This document shows positions 12,171 through 13,682 of a DNA stretch of 13,682 nucleotides, piece by piece; positions within the stretch are counted from its first letter, which is position 1, and every line of letters begins with the position of its first letter. Below the pieces are notes generated by a model. The model had not been told where the DNA came from. It searched no databases and saw only the letters and a list, made by a program, of their open reading frames with translations. The position numbers were made by a program, and so were the translations under genes. This DNA comes from Hyphomicrobiales bacterium (lineage in GTDB: Bacteria; Pseudomonadota; Alphaproteobacteria; Rhizobiales; Beijerinckiaceae): NCBI GenBank assembly GCA_900299065.1, contig OMIJ01000083.1, positions 1-13,682 of the forward strand. The letters are read 5' to 3'.

Positions 12171-13682
12171 CTAAGCCAAAACCCCGTGGCAGTGCTTGTA
12201 CTTCTTCCCGGATCCGCAAGGGCAGGCTTCATTGCGGCCGACCTTGCCCCAGGTTGAGGGATCATTGGGGTTGCGCTCGACGGCAGGTTCATTGAAGTCT
12301 TGAGGCGGCGCCATCAGGGCTTGCGCGTTTAATTCGCCACGTTCAATGCGCGCATTGATCTCATTCATACGATCAATGTCATTGTCTTCGCCTGATTGTG
12401 TTTCTACGGGGGCCGGGGGTTGCTCAAAGGCAACTTCGACGCGCATCAATTGCGTCGTTGTCATTTCATGCCAGCGGGAAATCAGATTGTTGAAGAGCTC
12501 AAAGGCTTCCGATTTATATTCGTTCAGCGGATCGCGCTGCGCATAGCCGCGCCAGCCAATCACTTGGCGCAGATGATCGAGCATGACCAAATGTTCGCGC
12601 CAGAAATGATCGAGCACTTGCAGTACGATTTGTTTTTCAACATAGCGCATCACATCAGCGCCATTCTTTTCTATGCGCTGGGCATAGGCTGCATCGCCTG
12701 CGGCATGAATGCGATTTGAGACTTCCTCTTCGCCAATGCCTTCTTCCTTGGCCCAGTCAGCGATGGGCAGATCAATGCTCAGGGCGCCCATCAGGGCTTC
12801 GCGCAGGCCCTGCAGATCCCATGTTTCGGGATAGGAATCAGGAGCAATATAACGGCTCATAATCTCATCGATCACATTGCCGCGCATATTGCCGACGGTT
12901 TCCTCGAGCGATTCAAGTGCCATCATTTCGCGGCGCTGTTCAAATACGACCTTGCGTTGATCATTCATCACATTGTCATATTTGAGGATGTTCTTGCGAA
13001 TGTCGAAATTGCGGGCTTCGACTTTCTTCTGTGCCGTTTCGAGCGCTTTATTGATCCAGGGATGGACAATTGCCTCATCTTCCTTCAGGCCAAGGCGGGT
13101 GAGCATTGTATCCATGCGATCAGAGCCGAAGATGCGCATCAGGTCATCTTGCAGCGACAGGAAGAATTTGGAGCGGCCGGGGTCGCCCTGGCGTCCCGAG
13201 CGACCACGCAATTGATTATCTATGCGGCGGCTTTCATGGCGCTCTGTGCCGATGATGTAGAGACCGCCTGCGGCAATGGCTTTTTCTCTGAATTGCGCAA
13301 TCTCGGCGCGCAAAGCGCTTTCGCGCTGATCGCGCTCAGGACCTGCTGGCATAGTGGCCAATTCTTGCGAGATCCGCATTTCGATATTGCCGCCCAGTTG
13401 AATATCTGTGCCGCGTCCGGCCATATTGGTGGCAATGGTAATGGCGCCGGGCACGCCAGCTTCTGCAACAATATAGGCTTCCTGTTCATGGAATCTGGCA
13501 TTGAGAACGGCAAAATGCCGTGAGGGTTTACCAGAGCGCGCGGCGGCATAAAGGGCTTCAAGCGCGCCGGGCTTTTCGAAATCAATTTGCTTATAGCCTT
13601 TTTGAATTAGGAATTCGGCCAATTGCTCTGATTTTTCGATCGATGTTGTACCAACCAGAAGCGGCTGCATATTGTGATTGGC
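12171..13682 (-). CDS. secA: Protein translocase subunit SecA, C-terminal part (cut by window edge)
   Basis: The visible 503 residues are the C-terminal half of SecA, the ATPase motor that drives preproteins through SecYEG. Seen in order: VGTTSIEKSEQL, the second nucleotide-binding fold with ATNMAGRGTDIQLGGN and the motif VI segment RGRSGRQGDPGRSKF, then the helical scaffold and helical wing (YDNVMNDQRKVVFEQRREMM, VLDHFWREHLVMLDHLRQ, GYAQRDPLNEYKSEAF), and a C-terminal linker. A zinc-binding tail, CPCGSGKKYKHCHG, marks a SecB-interacting type. The insert between SEQLAEFLIQKGYKQIDF and FAVLNARFHEQEA is longer than in E. coli and fits alphaproteobacterial SecA. The frame continues without a break to the window edge, so no start is visible. 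Nothing is missing in the part shown. Confidence 0.97.
   Translation of the reverse strand, partial: ANHNMQPLLVGTTSIEKSEQLAEFLIQKGYKQIDFEKPGALEALYAAARSGKPSRHFAVLNARFHEQEAYIVAEAGVPGAITIATNMAGRGTDIQLGGNIEMRISQELATMPAGPERDQRESALRAEIAQFREKAIAAGGLYIIGTERHESRRIDNQLRGRSGRQGDPGRSKFFLSLQDDLMRIFGSDRMDTMLTRLGLKEDEAIVHPWINKALETAQKKVEARNFDIRKNILKYDNVMNDQRKVVFEQRREMMALESLEETVGNMRGNVIDEIMSRYIAPDSYPETWDLQGLREALMGALSIDLPIADWAKEEGIGEEEVSNRIHAAGDAAYAQRIEKNGADVMRYVEKQIVLQVLDHFWREHLVMLDHLRQVIGWRGYAQRDPLNEYKSEAFELFNNLISRWHEMTTTQLMRVEVAFEQPPAPVETQSGEDNDIDRMNEINARIERGELNAQALMAPPQDFNEPAVERNPNDPSTWGKVGRNEACPCGSGKKYKHCHGVLA

Noticed and set aside
12957..13523. Plus-strand open frame of 188 codons opposite secA
   Set aside because: It is antisense to a conserved secA region, with no start signal or domain.
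1..13682. CRISPR arrays, tRNA or rRNA genes, insertion sequences, attachment sites
   Set aside because: No regularly spaced repeats, no cloverleaf-like segments, and no transposase or integrase coding regions were found on either strand.

Overview
The window looks like chromosomal DNA of an alphaproteobacterium, most likely of the order Hyphomicrobiales (Rhizobiales). Base composition is close to half G+C by eye. The lineage call rests on four things seen here: a phaA-phaB pair divergent from phaR with no phaC beside it; AccA opening with the alphaproteobacterial MRSYLDFEKP; a SecA with the long insert before its FAVLNARFHEQEA segment; and several small secreted proteins of rhizobial style. 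The order is inference.

Layout. Positions 1-260 (minus) hold the 5' end of an Mrr-like restriction endonuclease gene cut by the window edge. Positions 355-2353 (minus) carry phaA then phaB, which make (R)-3-hydroxybutyryl-CoA from acetyl-CoA for polyhydroxybutyrate. The divergent phaR (2648-3244, plus) encodes the PHB-responsive repressor, and the spacer holds a repeated TGC-type candidate operator. A degenerate-GGDEF/EAL protein (3245-5218, minus) converges on phaR with abutting stop codons. Upstream of it on the same strand lies a tight group: cytochrome P450 (6561-7727), glyoxalase II-like hydrolase (5772-6542) and DUF985 cupin (5293-5754). A hairpin at the cupin stop may end that transcript.

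On the plus strand, accA (7962-8912; acetyl-CoA carboxylase) is followed by a YafK-type L,D-transpeptidase lipoprotein (9056-10492). Then come three small exported proteins of unknown function: 10509-10850 (minus), 11021-11350 (plus) and 11697-12091 (plus). The last appears to be split by a one-base frameshift in a T6 run inside its signal peptide. A strong hairpin at 12114-12140 separates it from the C-terminal half of secA (12171-13682, minus), which runs off the right edge.

Functionally this is mostly housekeeping and central metabolism: carbon storage, fatty acid synthesis, envelope maintenance and Sec secretion. I saw no insertion sequence, tRNA, rRNA, CRISPR array or phage gene. I found no convincing evidence for an undescribed multi-gene system. 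The items most worth a second look are the frameshifted secreted protein, the paired phaR operator candidates, the hairpin/start arrangement of the restriction gene and the EAL protein with a lost GGDEF signature.
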